A stretch of 36,686 bases of DNA, from contig CAZHSC010000031.1 in the NCBI GenBank assembly GCA_964534995.1, forward strand, positions 1 to 36,686, in the 5' to 3' direction. Shown one piece after another: positions 34,501 to 36,686 of the stretch; within the stretch, counting starts at the first letter, position 1; each line of letters opens with the position of its first letter. This DNA is from JAJTFW01 sp964534995. Lineage in GTDB: Bacteria; Bacteroidota; Bacteroidia; AKYH767-A; OLB10. A program made the position numbers and the translations under genes. The notes below the pieces were generated by a model that ran no database searches, was not told the origin of the DNA, and worked only from the letters and a program-made list of their open reading frames with translations.

Positions 34501-36447
34501 AATTGCCGAAATTCTATCTTTTACATTTGCCGGAACATGTTCCTCCTTCCAATGCGAACCTCGTCGCATAACCGCCAGTAACTTTTTAATTGCCTTCAGG
34601 GAATAAGAACCATAATCCTTTTCCCTAAAACCCACACCTTTCATTGCTTCAATTTCATCAGCTGAAAATCCATTGTCAACCAGCAGATTGTATGTGGAAA
34701 TTGCATTCGGATTCCTGCTCTTGCCCGGAGTCAATGCCTTGTCAATCTCTGATTTCGAAGTGACAGAATACAATAAATGCCATATCCTAATTTCCAGCTC
34801 CTGTGTTAATGTAACTTTTGTTTTTTTATCAAGTTTATTCAAAATAGCATTCCTTGTTCTATTACATGGATATGATTTTTCCTCTACATAATTCCATCTG
34901 AATTTATCAGCACTCTTCTTCAATCCAAATGCAGGGTACTTCAATAATGCCTTTTGATCAATTTCCTTTTTATCATTAAGCCATAAAAACAATTTTGAAT
35001 AATCCTCCTCCGACTTTAAAAAATCAACTGTAACATCCACCTCACTTCCATCAACAATATTGTTCCTTTCATAAATTCTCAGATTATGAATAAATTGCCA
35101 AAGTCTGAACTCCTGAAATAATGGGTGTGATTTAGGTATACATTTTACAGGCTGACTCCTTTTCTCATTTGATTTTTTATCAATGTAATATCTATTTTCA
35201 TACTGGCAGTTACTAATCAATGACTTTTTGCTTTTCAGCGGGCGCTGATAAAATATAATGTCCTCAATAAATAAATATGTAAAGTCACGCTTTCCGGCAT
35301 TCTTTACATGTGCATCATTTTCAGGATATAGCTCTTCCAAGCATTCTAAATAGAGTCTTTCATCCTTCAATTCAGGGTGGAACCCGCGTTGCATCTTTAA
35401 TATTTGCTCAAGTTCGGTTTTGTAAAAGTTTCGTTCAATTACACGCACTAATTTCCCCTTTATCTTTTGTTCAGGTCTTTTAAGTAATGTATCATAAATA
35501 TATGCACCAACTGTTTTACCGCTTTCGCTTATACTCTTCTCGGTCTTAATCTTAATGAGTTTCCATTTCTTTTCCCAGTCATCCTCCGTTGGTATTGCGA
35601 ATTTTCTTCTTATTGTACCATCCTCTTCCAAACGGTCATTTCCTTCTTTATCTGTATCGACCGTTACTATTATATTTTTTTCCAATCCCAACCATTCCGG
35701 GGCTGATTTACTGAAGTATTTACCGGTTTCACCATTAGAAAGTTTTATTTTAAAAATTTTCAAGTCTTTATACACTTGTTTGGTATCAATAATACTTTCA
35801 ATTTTTTCCGTCAGGAAGTAAATTCTCGTTTGCGTTGTTCTTGTTGGATCCTCATCATCTTCCCCCTGTAATTGAAAATAACCCCGCTTCTGATTAAAAT
35901 TTAGTAATAGCCAGGCTAATTCTTCCTTTTCAATTTTTTTGGTTAAGGCCTTTTTCCTCAGATAGTATATCGTCCAATCGTAGGGAACTTTTCTATTATC
36001 ACTTACCAAATCAGGCTGATGGATTTTAAAATCACAAATCATTTCATTAAATGAATTACTAAAAATAAATTCACCTTTCCCGTGTTCGTTTATCCTGTAT
36101 GCCAATTTAGGCTCTGATTCCTTTTTGAACTGGCCGGGGTGCTTATCAAAATCAATTTGACTTGAATAATGTTCCGGCAAAAACCCAAGTATATTTAACA
36201 CGCGATGAAGCCTTTCTCTTCGTAACAGCTCTCTTTCACGTAACCGTCTGATACTTCTATACTTTGTTCTATCAGCAGTGGGTGAAACTTTATTTCCTTT
36301 TTCAAAATCCCCTATCATGGCAGCATCCATAGGAATTATTCTTGTCCCGATTCCAAGAATTTCTCCTTTTCTCTCATTAAAATTTTGCCTGGTTAATGCC
36401 CAACCAATAGAATTAGTACCCAAATCTAAACCTAAAACAATTTTCAT
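31555..36447 (-). CDS. cas9: Type II-C Cas9, long Bacteroidota form, with an assembly gap
   Basis: About 1630 residues as assembled. RuvC-I is KIVLGLDLGTNSIGWAL with Asp8. An Arg-rich bridge helix follows at about 58-95 (RTKYRSIRRLRERELLRR). The REC lobe covers about 95-740. RuvC-II is FDEIHIELGRDM with Glu769. The HNH domain shows YEIEHIIPQARYFDDSLSNK with His891 and Asn914 (positions equal to SpCas9 His840 and Asn863). RuvC-III is HRHHALDAMVIA with His1083 and Asp1086. The last ~540 residues are the WED/PAM-interacting region. All nuclease residues are intact, so it is predicted active on both DNA strands. The 10 N at 33470-33479 fall near residue 990, between HNH and RuvC-III; the frame is open on both sides. 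The ATG faces a divergent tracrRNA ~80 bp away. The gene is markedly A+T-rich. Confidence 0.97.
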   Translation of the reverse strand: MKIVLGLDLGTNSIGWALTRQNFNERKGEILGIGTRIIPMDAAMIGDFEKGNKVSPTADRTKYRSIRRLRERELLRRERLHRVLNILGFLPEHYSSQIDFDKHPGQFKKESEPKLAYRINEHGKGEFIFSNSFNEMICDFKIHQPDLVSDNRKVPYDWTIYYLRKKALTKKIEKEELAWLLLNFNQKRGYFQLQGEDDEDPTRTTQTRIYFLTEKIESIIDTKQVYKDLKIFKIKLSNGETGKYFSKSAPEWLGLEKNIIVTVDTDKEGNDRLEEDGTIRRKFAIPTEDDWEKKWKLIKIKTEKSISESGKTVGAYIYDTLLKRPEQKIKGKLVRVIERNFYKTELEQILKMQRGFHPELKDERLYLECLEELYPENDAHVKNAGKRDFTYLFIEDIIFYQRPLKSKKSLISNCQYENRYYIDKKSNEKRSQPVKCIPKSHPLFQEFRLWQFIHNLRIYERNNIVDGSEVDVTVDFLKSEEDYSKLFLWLNDKKEIDQKALLKYPAFGLKKSADKFRWNYVEEKSYPCNRTRNAILNKLDKKTKVTLTQELEIRIWHLLYSVTSKSEIDKALTPGKSRNPNAISTYNLLVDNGFSADEIEAMKGVGFREKDYGSYSLKAIKKLLAVMRRGSHWKEEHVPANVKDRISAIVTRLVEINYNEKKIEEVADDDITRQYLKSFAKLKGADQFQGLNTYQACYAVYGRHSEANETQKWEHPNDIENYLKTVFKQGYLRNPIVEQVIKETLKVIVDIWRFYGKGQVNYFDEIHIELGRDMKNPADKRKAISNQINANENTNIRIKLLIAELKEDARYENVRPYSPNQQEILKIYEEGVLKSDIEIPEDIHKILKANEPSKSELLRYKLWLEQKYRSPYTGEIIELAKLFTSAYEIEHIIPQARYFDDSLSNKVICESEVNKDKDSNTAYQYISGNQEKIIELSFGKKVKLFSLAAYEDFVKKFYSNNRVKMKKLLMLDIPDSFIERQLNDTRYISXXXXIVREHGEEAVTSKNVVVCNGSITSTLRHDWGLNDVWNNLMAPRFQRMNELTGSDAFGKWENKEGKSVFQISVPINLSKGFSKKRIDHRHHALDAMVIACASRNHINYLNNEYAKAKQSDLRYDLRKQLCEKVFDKHNPKQYMWVFYKPWPTITEDCKRKLQTTIVSFKQNMRIINKTVNYTQQWKRDENGNAVGKEIVRQTRGENWAIRKSLHKDTVKGVVNIRLKKTVQLSAAIDNFSMLTDKALKKKISELHNEKLDKKAILKYFKERDNKWMGKEVSKVEIYYYDNELVASRVSLNEDISEDKIEAITDTGIRKILLAHLRQDKYQNQKNEHGKSILPEVLAFSPEGIEDMNKNIVSLNNGKFHHPVYKVRIYETKGSKFAIGRTGNKTSKFVEAAKGTNLYFAIYQDEGGKRSFESIPFQEVMYNQMQRLPVVPLSKMEEKSNGINKLLFTLSPNELVYVPTSEEIDNSKIAGTENWNIEQFNRIYKVVSATGKQCFFIQSNVASSIVDKKEFSSMNKMERAIDEIMIKEVCLKINIDRIGNIILPSKNDFVSANTIPSSVNESRSGYANKITMSTFEEADEKMLMHTVNMTVEERLAYLQKLRDTSHSSDLSEDEKQKNFNKVKINPPNENS
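33470..33479. other. Assembly gap (10 N) inside cas9
   Basis: Ten N lie between codons for DTRYIS and IVREHGEEAV. A fixed-size run like this is usually a scaffolding placeholder, so the true missing length is unknown. The reading frame on both sides is the same with 10 N in place. Confidence 0.98.
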
Positions 36448-36501
36448 GTTATTGTTATTTAATAATTTACAAATAATTTTAAAACCATTATATTATAACT
36501 T

Positions 36502-36532
36502 CAAAAATAAGGTGTACTTTAGAGCCGTACAA
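36502..36532 (-). promoter_or_regulatory. Candidate cas9 operon promoter
   Basis: On the minus strand TATTTTTG (36509 to 36502) matches TAnnTTTG, and TTG (36532 to 36530) lies 20 bp upstream of it, the usual -33 distance. Transcription would begin about 50 nt before the cas9 ATG. The -33 element lies within the tracrRNA anti-repeat on the other strand. Confidence 0.5.
36515..36522 (+). promoter_or_regulatory. Weak candidate -7 element for tracrRNA
   Basis: TACTTTAG differs from TAnnTTTG at one position and ends 6 bp before the anti-repeat begins, a suitable place for a tracrRNA start. No clear TTG -33 element is seen. Confidence 0.35.
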
Positions 36533-36608
36533 GATGAAGCAAATCACAATAAGGATTATTCCGTTGTGAAAACATCCAAGGCGGCGAAAGTCGCCTTTCT
36601 TATTTTTC
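36528..36608 (+). ncRNA. tracrRNA of the type II-C system
   Basis: Bases 36529-36548 (ACAAGATGAAGCAAATCACA) are the reverse complement of the first ~22 bases of the CRISPR repeat apart from one missing A, which would leave a one-base bulge. The next segment, AAGGATTATTCCGTTGTG, resembles the nexus of known tracrRNAs (AAGG...TCCGTT). The 3' end is an 8-bp stem AAGGCGGC/GTCGCCTT with a GAAA loop (36577-36596). It guides crRNA maturation and Cas9 loading. The gene is divergent from cas9. Exact ends are estimated. Confidence 0.88.
36577..36608 (+). terminator. Rho-independent terminator and 3' hairpin of tracrRNA
   Basis: AAGGCGGC (36577-36584), loop GAAA, and GTCGCCTT (36589-36596) form an 8-bp stem including one G-T pair, followed by the T-rich tract tcttatttttctg. 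Confidence 0.85.
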
Positions 36609-36686
36609 TGCTTCTTTTAAAAATTTTAAACATGGTAGATTCAAGTTTCTAATGCAACGAAGATAAAAACTAATGTTGTATTATGC
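36609..36686. other. A+T-rich end of window, no gene seen
   Basis: After the tracrRNA terminator there is only short A+T-rich sequence with no supported ORF; the window ends before the next gene. Confidence 0.4.

Noticed and set aside
36278..36652. 124-codon plus-strand ORF over the start of cas9 and the tracrRNA
   Set aside because: It is antisense to cas9 and overlaps a recognisable tracrRNA; no family similarity.

Overview
The window looks like a Bacteroidota chromosome segment, probably from the Chitinophagales/Sphingobacteriales side of the phylum. The evidence is several proteins with type IX secretion (T9SS) C-terminal sorting domains, a PorP/SprF-family protein, matches to the Bacteroidota promoter signature (TTG ... 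TAnnTTTG), little Shine-Dalgarno signal, and a type II-C CRISPR-Cas locus with 46-bp repeats. A run of 10 N inside cas9 shows this is a draft or metagenome assembly. By eye, 1-3055 and especially the cas9 region (about 31.5-36.7 kb) are much richer in A+T than the central 3.9-27.8 kb.

Layout. 1-3055: two plus-strand secreted proteins with T9SS sorting domains. 3056-3899: a gene-free stretch with two tandem copies of a ~320-370-bp repeat whose hairpins covary between copies. 3900-7436 (minus): a secreted GH2 beta-mannosidase and the MeaB GTPase, the chaperone of B12-dependent methylmalonyl-CoA mutase. 7619-9762 (plus): a cobalamin riboswitch followed by a BtuB-like TonB-dependent receptor; with MeaB it forms a divergent B12-themed pair. 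9842-11209 (minus): a secreted M28 metallopeptidase.

11281-27809 (minus): a tightly packed run of twelve genes, many overlapping by 1-4 codons or abutting within 2-6 bp. It starts with a surface-polysaccharide cluster (four glycosyltransferases, an O-antigen ligase/polymerase-like protein, an APH-fold kinase, a nucleotidyltransferase/thymidylate-kinase-like fusion, a methyltransferase-like protein and a hexapeptide acyltransferase). It runs by ATGA overlaps into a giant NHL/Ig/PKD protein with a type B T9SS sorting domain and a PorP/SprF-OmpA fusion, and ends with a WecA-like initiating phosphoglycosyltransferase. No flippase or export channel is in the window.

27810-36686: a type II-C CRISPR-Cas system. 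The array (21 identical repeats, 20 spacers) converges on a minus-strand operon cas9 - nucleotidyltransferase - cas1 - cas2, with a strong bidirectional terminator between array and cas2. A tracrRNA is recognisable immediately upstream of and divergent from cas9. Three points stand out: a small MNT/AbiEii-type nucleotidyltransferase gene overlaps the end of cas9 and sits between the effector and the adaptation genes; every CRISPR repeat contains a complete Bacteroidota promoter signature, suggesting that each spacer has its own promoter; and cas9 contains an assembly gap that is probably shorter than the missing sequence.
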